Assembly: GCF_026210795.1 (NCBI RefSeq)
Contig: NC_089436.1
Location: 4,898,001 to 4,962,000 of the forward strand
Reading direction: 5' to 3'
Length of the DNA: 64,000 nucleotides
Source of the DNA: Rhizophagus irregularis
Taxonomy: Eukaryota; Glomeromycota; Glomeromycetes; Glomerales; Glomeraceae
Below, piece after piece: positions 1 to 10,993 of this stretch. Under the pieces are notes generated by a model, which ran no database searches, was not told the DNA's origin, and saw only the letters and a program-made list of their open reading frames with translations. A program made the position numbers and the translations under genes. Within the stretch, counting starts at the first letter, position 1; the number at the start of each line of letters is the position of its first letter.

Positions 1-1640
1 GCACGAGGCTGTGATGATTGTGAGTTTTATTTATATATTATTATTTTGTGGCAGGATGATTTTATCGGATTGGGCGTGGATGTGAGCTAGTTTAATTGAT
101 CTATGCTTTCTCTAAATACTATGTTCGCCTGTTCGAAGCTAAGCTCGGAAATCGGAATCAACAGCGTACGCGATTAAATTTGAAGGTTTCCCTTCTAGAT
201 CGTGAACGCTTCGTGTACCTGGACCGGCTAGAAATTTGAAATACATGGTTGAAAAAGACGTGATTCGCGTCCCGCGATGCAGTTTTTTTCGTGGATATTA
301 TATTATAATTCACTTTAGGAGCCTGACGAAATAAGACTTTTTTTAAAAAAAGTGTTCGATTACGTAGCCAATTGAAATGAATAAATTTGTTGTTAAGCAC
401 ATGCTCACTGGCTCAATCAATTCAAGTGAGGGAAATCGCGCTAATTGAAAAACGAAAATGTCTATGAATTTTATAGTGTTATACTGTTTATTTCAGTAAA
501 AAAATTAATAAAGATCAATTTTGGAATTTGTTGAACAATGTAGTTATAAAGAAAGAATTTGTATTGTAATTAAATTGAAAGAAAAAAATTCTTTATTTTT
601 TTTTATTTTTTTTTTCACTGTAACGCATCTTTATTATCGTAGAATATAAAACAAGTGGTATTTTTTTCCTATTCTGTAATCTGTGGGATGGGTTACAAAA
701 TTCCTTTTAAATTCTTTTTTGGTTGGATCTGCCTGAACGAAATAGGCAAAAAATAGGTTGAAAACTTATATTCTTAGATCTTAGAGTAGGTAATCGATTC
801 GGATTCGGATTCGGATTCCTATTCCTATTCCTTTTCGATTTCTATTTGGATTGGGTCCTAGATTAGTTCGCCCCACCTTCCCTCCATAGGAAAGCGTGTC
901 TTTAAATAATTTTTTTGTATCAATAAAATCCATTTTTATTTGTTTGTTATACGAGTAAAAAAAAAATTGGATTATCGTTTCCATCTTTGTTTTAATTTTT
1001 GTACATCTTGTGAACAATAGGCAGCTCTATTTTCGATGTTGTAGATTGAAAAAAAAAAAATAAAAAAAAATTTTCTTTCTTGCGGTTTGCGGTCAACGGG
1101 TTTTTTCCTTGTAAATTATACGGGTCTGGACCGTTTTAAGAAATAATTAAAATTCCCCCCTTCTTTCACGATCCTTTTTATTAAAAAAAAAAAATTATAT
1201 AACGTCTCTCCTATAAATTATTGGAAAAAATTTTTTTTTGTTTGTTTGTTTTTTTTTTGTAAAGATGTAAGATTTATCATCTATTTTTTTTAAGATGATG
1301 ATTTGTCAACCTTCATATATCTCTATAAGGAAGTATGATCTATAGGGATTTTGTGAAAAAAGTTATGAAAAATGTGAGAGATTCCTTTTCACTGTCATCT
1401 CCTTCTGATCATAGCGAAGCCACTTTTTTTTTCATGAGAAAAAATTCGTATTGCTTCGCAATCCCCCTTTTTTCTCTCTCGAAAAAATAAACAAATCGTG
1501 ATATTTAGAATTTGGGAAGTTTGAAAAAAAAGAAATAAAGCTATAAAAACTCCTAACATTTGATGATTCGTTTTTTGTTTCCATCCCTCCTGAATTTTAT
1601 TACATTTCACTAAACCCACTATAACTAAAAACAAAAAAAC
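1..1640. other. AT-rich stretch with no supported gene
   Basis: This stretch is dominated by homopolymer A and T runs. I see no open frame with a convincing start, splice sites or protein-like composition on either strand. It is interrupted only by a short hexamer repeat near position 800. Confidence 0.6.
795..836. repeat. Hexanucleotide microsatellite (GGATTC/CTATTC)
   Basis: Seven consecutive 6-bp units occur: CGATTC, three GGATTC, two CTATTC and CTTTTC. It is a simple degenerating microsatellite in non-coding sequence. Confidence 0.85.
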
Positions 1641-1649
1641 TTACATCAT

Positions 1650-2263
1650 CCCCGCAAAACTTTCAACCGTCTGCTACGTCCATGAGTCCACCGAACATCT
1701 TACTTAGGAATATACCATAAAGGAGGTTACGGTGGTAGTAAGATTAGACGATGCTGACCTGACGAAGGTGGTCTATCTTAAAGTAAAAATTTTCATACCC
1801 TCCCACTAAAACATACCAACACAGATTGAGGATTTTGAGAAATGTTCCTAAGAGGCAAATTCGTCACGTGTGCTGGCTGGTACAGCGTAAGTATCTATAT
1901 GTTTTTTTAGTAACTGATAGTTTTCCCATCCCTTCGCTGATTTCATCTCTTGACTACGCTAAGATAAATGCCACTTCCCTAAAGCTTATGGAAAACCTAG
2001 ACTTTGATACGATGCCGAGCATTGTTCTGGACATCATGGTCGTTGAAATTATGACAAAAATGGTCCAAAATGTTGACGATAAATCCATTTTAGACTTTTA
2101 CGTGGAGGAAAATCTTGGGGATCGTGAACCCCGTAATTTCTGGGTTGAAGTTAGGCACGACCCTAATGTAAGATACCTTTCAAACAAGATGACTATGGCT
2201 AATTCTACAAGTTCCGCCAGGGATAACCCGTTTCTCAAGAACAAACCGATTAATGATATCTAA
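1650..2263 (+). pseudogene. Unrecognised, probably decayed coding stretch
   Basis: The base composition is less AT-biased than the surroundings and several protein-like open segments follow each other. One segment reads SMSPPNILLRNIP and ends in a stop near 1719. Another (1726-1782) reads VTVVVRLDDADLTKVVYLK and is followed by a GT...AG pair only 42 nt apart. A longer open segment runs to the stop at 2261-2263. Within it the first ATG is near 1988 and would give about 91 residues, including DFYVEENLGDREPRNFWVE. AATAAA-like signals follow near 2330. The acidic beta-strand-like segment faintly recalls an RA-type domain of Ste11-like kinases, but I cannot support that identification. Stops between segments and very short introns suggest decay or that I have the exon structure wrong. 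Confidence 0.3.
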
Positions 2264-2887
2264 ATCTGATGAAACTTATCATCTTCAGTTCTATTTTGTT
2301 TTATTTTATTTTCTCCGTGTAAAAAAAAAAATCAATAAAAATTATCATGTTTCATACCATAATTTTAATAAGATATGTTCTCTTTATAATGTATTCACAT
2401 AATCACCTCTCTTATTCTTATATTTTTTGATGTTAGTCTCGTCTTCACCTCAATGATCCCATACATCGTTTTCGTTTACCCTCCCACATCGTAACACCTT
2501 GTTATAATGTTAAATTTACTGATCATGTTGCAAATGTTACATCTTTATCTTGTGATCTGCGTGATACACCAATCTATAAATAAACCCACTTCTGCTGTGT
2601 CACCTCATCCGTGTCCTATGTAAACTGTGGGTACTGGGAAAAAAGTACTGGCTAATTAGAAAAAAATTCTTTATTCATTTGTTATATAAATATTACTAGC
2701 CGTTGAACCCGTTGCTCCGCAATGTCAGATAAACATACACGTGATCGGTATGACGGTTAAATGTTATACGTGATTTTATACAGTCTTTCGGGTGCACAGG
2801 TATAAATTCGTAGTCTAAACGTTATGTATCAATTGTAGTCTAAATGTTACGGGAACACAGATATAAATATGTAATCTAAACGTGACT
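2264..2887. other. Non-coding; left part of an outer repeat
   Basis: No gene is seen. From about 2694 the sequence has the repeat-like start ACTAGCCGTTGAACCCGTTG and two diverged copies of a unit containing GTAGTCTAAACGTTA or TAATCTAAACGTGA (2811-2890). The matching right side, ending TTATTATATAGTAGAT near 3803, lies beyond the inserted element at 2888-3764. An older element has therefore probably been split by the younger one. Confidence 0.4.
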
Positions 2888-3764
2888 TAATGCTTCGATT
2901 CGGGTAGAAACCGTTATCCAGATAAATTAAATAAATTATCCGGGTTTTATCTGGATTATCCAGTTCGGATATAAATCTGGATATATCTGGATAGAAACCG
3001 AAACCCGGATAAGATTATATAAAAAATTTTTTTCATTGATCGATCTTAACAAATAATATCAGTGGCATTAACTTAATTAAATTTTGACTTGATATTTTTA
3101 ACGAAATTAGTGATATTTTATTAATTTTAAATAAAATAAAATTTTAATTTCGGCTGGCACTACGAATTTTGCCTGAATTATGTCAATTTTTTGAAAATTT
3201 GAGAACCGTAAAATTTTGCAATAAATGCATTATTATAAATATAAAAACACATTAAAATTGTAAAATAATGGAAGATTATGTATAAACTAATTATTTTTAT
3301 TAGATTTATATACTATTTTGTAATATAAATTAATCAATTCAACCTAATTATTAGAAAAAATCTTTTTTTTTTAAATTATAGATCAACAGTAATTTGGGCC
3401 AAACATATAATGGTGGCCAAAAATACAAAAATCCCAAATTTTGTTTAGCTGGGCTGCCTCTTTCTTGACAAATATCAATTTCGCAAAATTCGGGCTGGCA
3501 TTATAGATGGCCTGAATTACTACCGACCATTGAATATTCTACTAGTAATTTTAGTATGATTTAACAAATAGTAATTTAATAGATAATAATAAGTAATTTA
3601 AATGATTAAAAAAAATTTTTATAATTTTTTTTATCCAGATAACAGGTCAAACCGGATATTTTCTATCCAGATATTTTATCCAGATAAAACTGCAGTATCT
3701 GGATAGCTATTTTTTTTGGATATCTGGATACTGCAGTTTTATCTATGCACAGATCGAAGCACTA
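2888..3764. mobile_element. Non-autonomous hAT-like element with TATCCAGATA words
   Basis: The ends are inverted: TAATGCTTCGAT on the left and, read from the right end inward, TAGTGCTTCGAT. It is flanked by a perfect 8-bp direct repeat, ACGTGACT, at 2880-2887 and 3765-3772. An 8-bp duplication with such ends is typical of hAT transposition. The subterminal parts consist of iterations of TATCCAGATA and its complement; the centre is plain AT-rich sequence with no transposase frame. It is therefore a passenger element needing a transposase from elsewhere. It is inserted inside an older repeat. Confidence 0.85.
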
Positions 3765-3772
3765 ACGTGACT

Positions 3773-4550
3773 GTTATACAGGAAAACAATTATTATATAG
3801 TAGATATCCTTCGATCTCAATAATTTAAATTATATTTCATTGTACTGATATTGAAGATTATATAGTACTTTACTGTATAAAGTTTACATATTATTGTATG
3901 GGATAAAACGGCCATGCCGTTTTATCATATCATTAAATATCTTTAAGTATCACATATACACGTACAATAATTAATTTTACCGTATAGTTTGTAGATTTTC
4001 ATAATGAAATTTTATTGCAGACCATAAATCAAAAAAACTCTGCTACTGTAAAATTAAAGAATCTGGCAAAAAAAAAATACTTTATTTAAATTAAATTAAG
4101 GATATTAGTATAAAAGGTATCATATTACCAAAGTTGCGTAATAATCCACAAATAATAGGGTTGACTCCCTTGAACTTGACAAATTTGTGATAATTAATTG
4201 ACACTTTTACTACATAAAAAAACAAAAAATAAATATACTAACAAAATAGAAAAATAATCTAGGGAAATTTATAATTGTCATGCCATAGATCCAAATTACT
4301 CTTTCCATTTTCCCCTCTTAAATGTACAAAAAATTGAACTTATTACTTCTATCAAAGTTAATACTATAGACATTATTTGTCCAAAGTTCCAGTTCCAAAC
4401 TTCTGAAATTGAATTTTTTTGTACTGTCAATTCAATTATGACTATTAAACCTATTAGAAACCCAAAAATTTATGATTGATAATACACCATCCACATCATT
4501 CCCATCATTCCCATTATTTGCATTATTTGCATTATTCACCGCTTCTATCC
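3773..4550. other. AT-rich non-coding stretch
   Basis: I see no gene. It includes the short inverted pair AAAACGGCCATGCCGTTTTA near 3905 and, near 4385, a GTTCCAGTTCC word also found at 5225-5320. The rest is unremarkable. Confidence 0.5.
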
Positions 4551-5196
4551 AATTTTAAGAAAAAATGTGAAAATTGAAATAACTCTGCAACTAGCGATCG
4601 TATAAAGACGTACAATAGCTCATTAGAATCATCTCACTAAGGCATATCAAATGGTGGTAAGATCATGTCTCTAGTATTGATAGATACCTTTCTAATGCTG
4701 ATTTTCTAAAATTATTACCTAGCATGAATTATCTCATAATATACCGATACTAGAGACATGATCTTACCATCATTCAATTTGTCTCACTGAGACGGTACTA
4801 ATGAGCTATAGATTATTCTAATACAATCAGTAGATGATGGGTTATATCTTAGATCAGAATTTTTATTTTTTGATATTCAAAAATTTAAAAAAATGCGAAA
4901 ATTAAGATAACTCATTATGTAATGGTCATAAAAAAATGAAAAAAGACTCATTAGATTCGTCTTATTAAACCTATCGAATGATGCTAAGATCATTTTTCTG
5001 GGATCAATAGATACAATTCTATCGCTAGTTTCATAAATATTGTTTAGCGTTGATTATCTTGTGATATATCGAGGCTAGAGAGATATTCTTACCACCATTC
5101 AACGCGTCTTGGTGAAATGATTCTAATGAGCTATTATACATCTTTATATTATTACTGGTTGCCAAGTTATTTCGATTTTCACATTTTTTCTTAAAA
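4551..5196. repeat. Compound fold-back element (two foldbacks in tandem)
   Basis: The outer arms (about 4551-4640 and 5105-5196) are inverted copies sharing TTTTAAGAAAAAATGTGAAAA and an AATAGCTCATTAGAATCAT stretch. Within the element each half is itself an inverted repeat. In the first half, GTGGTAAGATCATGTCTCTAGTAT is mirrored by ATACTAGAGACATGATCTTACC. The second half is a more diverged version. The result could fold as a large cruciform or four-arm structure. No coding frame exists. It is probably a MITE or foldback element; I could not identify a target duplication. Confidence 0.7.
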
Positions 5197-5217
5197 TAAA
5201 ATAGAATTAAACTGAAC

Positions 5218-5322
5218 TGAATAGTTCCAGTTTCAAAACCAAACTGAGAACCGAACCGAATTTTTGGTCAGTTTTGGATTGGTTTCCGGTTCAAACTGGA
5301 ACTGTTTGAAGCTCTAATCCTA
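5218..5322. repeat. Iterated GGTTCCAGTTT-type words
   Basis: This is a short stretch of self-complementary repeats of AAACTGGAAC and GGTTTTGGA type, ending in GAAGCTCTA. That resembles the right ends of the TA-starting elements elsewhere in the window. I could not find a matching left end, so it is probably a remnant. Confidence 0.4.
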
Positions 5323-5329
5323 ATAACAG

Positions 5330-6029
5330 TACCTATTATAGAAGAGAAAAATCATATAATCAAGCAAATCCATTTAAACTTATTGACAAAAACTAATTGT
5401 ATAGATGGATTAGAAGGTTTGGAATAGGATCAGGAAATAGTTTATTAATTTTATTTTTTACTTATAAACATAAGCTTAAAAACTGTCAAAGCTAAAGTTA
5501 GTAATAAAAAAGTTTACTGTGTCCTAGAATCTTGATTCAAGAGGCTACCAATAAAATGCTCAAGAGCATTGATAGGAAAATTTCTAGACAAATAAGCACT
5601 AAGGACAGAAAGAGTAAATTCTTTAGGGAAATAATCAGCCATTTTTTTAGATGGGCTGTAGTTTTGCTTACTTTTACTACAAATATAAAGTTCAAAATTT
5701 CAACCTAATAAAAAGACTAAGACTATCACAATTCTAACTGAAGTGTTAATTGCAAAGCATGACTCCATGTTTTCTGATTATATTTTATTTGGCAATGATT
5801 GGTTTTATGGTCATAATAGTGATGGGAACCAGGGATATTTAGCAGAAATTGTAACAGATGCAAAAGATGTCTGATTAAGACGTCAGAGGAGTGGAAGCTA
5901 TGGCCCACAATAAGTAAATTCGATTTTTATTCGATAATCGATTTAAAATTGATTCTTATCAATTTTCGATAAATTTGATTATTGTAAAATCAATTCCAAT
6001 TCAATCCCTATTTAGCACATATTTCAGAT
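5330..6029. other. No gene recognised
   Basis: This is AT-rich sequence. Short open frames exist but lack recognisable domains or splice context. Confidence 0.4.
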
Positions 6030-6345
6030 GTGCAATGCATCACTAAAATGACAAGCAACATGGATTGTCAAAAACATTCATTCTGCGAAGGCAAATACAG
6101 TTGTAAGAATATTACAGAAAGTAGTGCATTTGCCAAAGAAATTGGAAAGCTTTCAAAAAGGATTGAAATACTAGAGGATGACAGCCAAATATTTAAGAAT
6201 GAATTTGCAGTTAGATAAAGTAGACATGTTAGAGAAAAAAATTGATGAATACTGCTTCTGTCTTAAATCATTTGATGATATTAATGAGGTTATTGACAAG
6301 GTTGAATTAATAATTGGCATAGTTCCCGCCAAAAGGTAAAACTGC
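6030..6345 (+). pseudogene. Coiled-coil gene fragment with frameshift
   Basis: An open segment with ATG at 6048 encodes a cysteine-containing start (MTSNMDCQKHSFCEGKYSC) and a heptad-like helix (AFAKEIGKLSKRIEILEDD) before a stop near 6216. The next frame continues the same character immediately (LDKVDMLEKKIDEYCFC, then INEVIDKVELIIGIVPAKR), so a single-base shift has broken one coiled-coil reading frame. It lies upstream of the U-box and coiled-coil fragments at 6.9-8.4 kb and may belong to the same dead gene. Function unknown. Confidence 0.45.
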
Positions 6346-6935
6346 AACCTATATTATCTCTGAACTACTACTAACTAGTCCAAAGCAATGATCATTGATC
6401 ATTTTTTGCTGAGCTACATGCATGTACTCCTATGAACTAATTTTCATATAAACTATGCCTCTGTCCTTTGGTCTTTTTTCCCATACAAAGTACAAACGCT
6501 CAAGGAATGTCTTTGGCTCAAAAATGCTTTATTACGACACAGAACTAACCTTATGGGCTGAGGACTTTGCAATTCTAAGATTGTTAGGCGTAAAGCTATT
6601 TTAAGAGGTTCCTAATGAGACTAAATCTTTCGAGAAAGATCACTAAACTAAAAGGAATCAAGATTCTGATTTTATGTACCTTCAAAACTTTCTTGGTATT
6701 ATGCGATAGTGATAATCATTTTCCTTGTCTTCAGTGTTCAGTCTTTTTATTTTTTCGTGATCTACAGTATGTAATGAGACATAAAGCGCCAAAAACTGGT
6801 AAAAGTTGAGGCAATTTTCTTCGCAAAAAATCAGAGTCCTGCGGATATGTCAGAAATAGGTCTCGGAGGGACTAGTTGTGCTTTCATGTGAAATTTCAGT
6901 TGTCACTATGGGCCTTATATTTATGAATTAAAATT
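6346..6935. other. No gene recognised
   Basis: Open frames here (for example 6615-6809) have no recognisable domain. The stretch separates two pieces of a broken coiled-coil locus and may contain degenerate exons. Confidence 0.35.
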
Positions 6936-7533
6936 ATGGCTAATGACCAAGAAAGGAAGCAAATTTTAAATATGGCTGATAGCATTGATAAAATCGAAGG
7001 TGCCAGAAAAATATCAATAGATGTTTTTCTTTGTGCAGGGTTTAATACTATTGGGGATCTGAAAAAAGAAGGTGCTTATGCACAATGTATTTAACAAGCA
7101 ATTGATGTACTTAAAGAAGAAAGACTAATAATTATTGGAATGCACTCGCTTGCCAATGTGTAGAATTATTGAACAAGTGAAAAATACCCAGGCATATCCT
7201 TTTATTCCAAGCCAATACATGTGTACTATAACTTTTGTTTGGATAGAAGATCTGGTTATAGCGCCCTCTAGAATCTCTTATGACAGAAAAGGACTTGAGA
7301 GATGGATTAATATTCATCATTCCGATCCCTATACACGTCCAATCTCTTGGGTTTATATGAATAAAAATCTTAAAGATGTTATCGAGCATTATAGAAATTA
7401 TTTTCTTCATTTTTCGATCCCATTCACAAATTATTTAGTACTGTCATATATTTTGCATTCATATCATATAGCAGTATATCGCATTTTTTATGTACTGAAA
7501 GCCGTATTCTGGTACAATGTATTTATTAAATAA
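6936..7533 (+). pseudogene. Degenerate U-box domain gene fragment
   Basis: The frame from ATG 6936 encodes a helical segment beginning MANDQERKQILNMADSID. It has an in-frame TAA after EGAYAQCI and a TAG near 7160. After a frame change it continues into a U-box-like stretch. That stretch contains YMCTITFVWIEDLVIAPS, SYDRKGLERWI, then DPYTRPISWVYMNKNLKDVIEHY. These match the order of U-box elements: C/P-I-T-x-(4)-D-P-V, S-x-x-SYDR-x-x-I-x-x-WI, DP-x-T, and an N-x-x-L-x-x-x-I helix. The usual Pro is Thr and the DP pair is DL, which weakens the E2-binding surface. U-box proteins are E3 ubiquitin ligases; here the stops and frame change argue for a pseudogene. Downstream of the domain the frame becomes hydrophobic and non-descript. 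Confidence 0.6.
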
Positions 7534-7626
7534 AGCAGTTTTAACATGATAATGTCATTTCAAATGCATGTAATCTTAAATCTTTTTTCTGCTTGGAAAA
7601 GTGATTGATGAGTTTAAGAGAAACAT

Positions 7627-8390
7627 TCTTGTTTTCATATGAAACAAGCGGTTGTGACTGATTCCGATAAAGACAATAAGACTGACTCTGAAGAAGATGA
7701 ATCTGATGAAGTCGATGAGTCTAGAATCCAATGAAGTTGATTAGTACATTAAACCTGGAGACTCGAATCCTTTAGACCAGTTAGACAATCCAAACACATA
7801 AACATTAAACATTTTTTTCTGTACATATGTCATTATTAACCATGTCCTTATAGTCTGTTTGTGAAAGCGAAATAGCAATCCCAACCGCTCAGTCTGAACT
7901 TAAGGCAAAGATTGCTGAACTTGATGTATTGAAACAGTATAACATGGAACTTGAGGCTGAGAATTTTGATCTTAAACATGAGGTAGTGAATCTCAGGAAG
8001 TGTAATAAGGAACATGAGAATAGAATTAAGGAGTTGAAGAAGAGTAGGAGAGGTACTGATACTGAAAATATTGTGTGATATTGAGATTTATGAGCTTAAA
8101 GCTGAAGTAGCAAAATTAAGGCGTGATATTGATGAACTTAAAAAAAAATTAAAATCTAAGAAAAATCGCAAATTCCAGACTAGATGCATTCAGATAGCTA
8201 AAGAAATTCTTAATAAGCCAATAATCAAATATCATCCACCTTGATGCCTTCTTTCAAAAATATCAAATCGCATTGGACAAGGGGTTTAGCGTCAGTTTCA
8301 TAGTACTAGCTGTGTTAAAAAAACTTGAGGTTACTGTTAATTGTGATCAGAAAAAGTTAAGATAGTGAAATCTTCAATATGATCTAAACC
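7627..8390 (+). pseudogene. Coiled-coil gene fragments with several stops
   Basis: Segments in succession encode an acidic stretch (DSDKDNKTDSEEDESDEVDES, ending in a stop) and then a strong coiled coil (AQSELKAKIAELDVLKQYN, continuing ELEAENFDLKHEVVNLRK). The coiled coil is broken by TGA near 8080. After a frame change, EIYELKAEVAKLRRDIDELK runs to another stop near 8241. A last piece reads DAFFQKYQIALDKGFSVSF. The order acidic linker / coiled coil / C-terminal helix fits a continuation of the U-box fragment upstream and leads toward the still-open exons at 8641-9753. The frame breaks make a functional product unlikely unless unusual splicing removes them. Confidence 0.5.
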
Positions 8391-8640
8391 CAGAAATTGA
8401 TATTTTGAAAAAAAAATTCATTATTAGATAAATATCACAAAGTTGTTCAGATTTATCACCTGATTCTCAGCTCACATTTATAGTAAGCTTATACATTGTG
8501 ATGTACAAATGTAACGTCATTCTGATTCGTATTTTTCATATGATACGCAAAATTTGATTATTAAGCAAGTTGATCCTATTATTCTGTTGCAGTAGTCTGT
8601 TTCAGTAGTCTGTTTATATTTATTTCTTTTTCTTTTAAAG

Positions 8641-9753
8641 TTCATACAGCTGGTTAAGCAATTTGAAAGAGAAATGGCAAATAAACTTCGTAGAACCCTA
8701 CAGGTAAGGAGAAAAAGAGCAGGAAAAAAAGTTTAAACGAATTCAAAATCATATTTTATATAGAAGGAGGGGAAATATAGTTCCTTTCAGTCCTATAGGG
8801 AAAACACTATTCCTAGACAAGTTTCGATCGATACTAATTATTACGATCTGAGATGCATTGAGTCTTCTTTGGAGTTTCGCCTATCGACCTTCAAAAAGGA
8901 TGACAGTACAGAAGCAAATAAATTATTTATACAGGAGTCAGGAACACTTAGTAAAGAAATTCTTGGAAATACAAACAGATATGGATTTGTGTCTGGTAGC
9001 GGTGAACCTCACATACTCGGATCAAGTGTCGAAGCGAAAAGAGAAGGATGTAAAATTCATAATGGGTTTATCGATTTATTGCCCAACATCACTGAACGAT
9101 CTGGCAGTAAAGTCAAGGAAGGAGAACTTGCTGGTAATACATTGAATAAGGAAGAAGGCCAATGCCCAAACATCAGAAAAATGGAAAAAATGCAGACATC
9201 CCTTGGAAAATTGCGCAGAGTTGGATCCTTGGGAGGCGATGATTGGAAAATGATCGTGCCTCAAAAAATGTGTCATCTTATATACCCGAACTTTTGCTGT
9301 ACTGAAGACGAGTTATCAAGTATTGCAAACTATTCAAACATGATCCAAATGCGATCTAGTGAAAGAGTGAATAAAAAAACATCGTATTGCAACGATTTAA
9401 TCTTAGTTGACATATTTGAAGATAAATCTCGAATTGCAACCTTGATTAATAATTATGAAGTACTTAATAATGATGGTATTGATCCGAAGGAATTAATTTA
9501 TTATATAAAAATTGTTGCTGAATTTGGCTTTGATCACATAATAATTATTGGGGAGATCGAATTTGGATTGCTCTTTTTAGATTGTTATGGTCGTGTTTTT
9601 CTGTGGGAAGATCAGGGCCAAATGTTATGGCCTCTTGGTAATTCTCCTGAGGATGTATCAAAATGTGAAATTAAAGGAGTAGATCAGGTGAGATGGTTTG
9701 TAGTGAATGGAATTGTATATAAGTATATTACAAAATGGGAAGATACCTTTTAA
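8641..9753 (+). CDS. Unrecognised protein, last two exons (3' part of gene)
   Basis: Exon 8641-8703 is preceded by an acceptor TTTTAAAG and read FIQLVKQFEREMANKLRR. An intron (8704-8763, GTAAGG...ATATAG, 60 nt) joins in phase 0 to an exon running to the stop at 9751-9753, giving about 350 residues. The N-terminal half is polar and Gly/Lys-rich. The C-terminal 170 residues look globular: alternating hydrophobic strands (DHIIIIGEIEFGLLFLDCYG, then RVFLWEDQGQMLWPLGN) and a conserved-looking end, VRWFVVNGIVYKYI. I do not recognise a named domain. The 5' exons are not identified; the preceding coiled-coil and U-box pieces are broken. This may therefore be the surviving end of a dying gene or a gene whose true start I cannot see. 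Confidence 0.55.
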
Positions 9754-10073
9754 TTGCTTATTTTAGTTTTATGGCTTTTTTTAAACTTCTTTTCAATTTT
9801 AATATTATGTACCAACATCCTAACTAGTGTGTTACTTGAATAAAGTAGGCAAAAGCCATATTTTATTAATTACTCCAAAACATACATAATAATTTAGGCT
9901 GAAATTATAATACATAATAGTTTATGGTATAAATAAACAATGACGTAATTGTTATTTTATTTATAGACAACCATCAAATGTAATCGACAAATTAGGATTT
10001 TGTATTACTTTGCACTATGTATGATTTAACGGATGCTAAATGCAACCAGATTATTGGTTTATTTAAAGGTGGC

Positions 10074-10317
10074 TAAGGTTACTTGTCTAAACCTCTTCAA
10101 AATCCTACGATTAGTTTCGTCAAAATTTTACTATAGATTTATTATAGTTTTGGCAGAGTTTCGGCAGTTTTGGCATTTATAATAAGTTTTGGCAGTTTCG
10201 CCTTTCTCCAAAGTTTCGCCAGTTTTTTAATATAACTTTAATATAATTTCGGCAGAATTTCGCTTTTCGGCGAAACGCCATCTTGCCTGAACCCCTAGGT
10301 TTCGGCAAGCAACCTTA
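10074..10317. mobile_element. 244-bp hAT MITE, TAAGGTT-end family, copy 1
   Basis: The ends TAAGGTTACTTG and CAAGCAACCTTA are inverted. A perfect 8-bp duplication, AAGGTGGC, flanks it (10066-10073 and 10318-10325). The body is iterated GGCAGTTTCG / CGAAACTG words. Removing the element and one duplication copy restores the Tc1 reading frame (GLFKGGTTRQ). The ends match the autonomous hAT at 23624-27396, the likely transposase source. Confidence 0.93.
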
Positions 10318-10411
10318 AAGGTGGCACTACCAGACAAAAAATTGTTAAAATGTTTGGCTTTTCTAAAACAGCAGTTTACCAAACTATTCAAATCTTTTGT
10401 AAAGGAAAAAC

Positions 10412-10965
10412 TGTAGAGCTCTGAATGGGTCAGGTCAGGTCAGGTTATATCAGGTTGTCTGTTTGACTTGACCTGACCTGAAACCTGAAAAATTTCAGGA
10501 CTATTTTTATTAAAGTATTGAAAAAAAATGGTACAAACCTTTTTTTTTTAATATAATATTATGAAAAAAAACGTTTTTGCAACGTTTTTTATTAAAATAT
10601 TGAAAAAAAATATTGCAAAACGTTTTTTTTAAATGTTTTCGCAACGTTATTATTGAAATATCAAAAAAAAATGTTACGAAACATTTTTTTAATATAATAT
10701 TATGAAAAAACGTTTTCGCAACGTTTTTTCTCGAAATATTGCGATTCAACATTTTTATATTAAAATCATATAAAAAAGTGAATCGCAATACTGCAACTCA
10801 CTTTTATTATATAGTAGAATCAATAGTTTCAGGTCATCAGGTCAATCAGGTCAGGTCAATCTTCATACCTGACCTGAATTTTTTTTAAAAATCTCATACC
10901 TGACCTGAATTTCAGGTCAGGTCAGGTCAGGTTACCTGAATTTGGCTGACCTGTTCAGAGCTCTA
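10412..10965. mobile_element. Non-autonomous hAT-like element with CAGGT words
   Basis: The inverted ends are TAGAGCTCTGAA and TTCAGAGCTCTA. Subterminal arrays of CAGGTCAGGT / ACCTGACCTG bracket an AT-rich core with palindromic AAACGTTTTTGCAACGTTTT words. Flanks GGAAAAAC (10404-10411) and GGAAAAAG (10966-10973) are an 8-bp duplication with one mismatch; two extra bases precede the left TAGAGC. Merging the flanks restores the Tc1 frame (CKGKSLETQ). No transposase is encoded. Confidence 0.82.
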
Positions 10966-10993
10966 GGAAAAAGTCTTGAAACTCAGCCACGAA

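Noticed and set aside
1-90. Start GCACGAGGCT and a possible last exon DDFIGLGVDVS at 55-90
   Set aside because: The only donor sites give introns of 34-43 nt, shorter than any other here. The first bases recall a cDNA adaptor sequence but may simply be chance at an arbitrary window edge.
1726-2263. Ste11-type kinase RA domain
   Set aside because: Only a faint resemblance in a few strands; stops and 42-nt introns are required, so I kept the locus as unrecognised.
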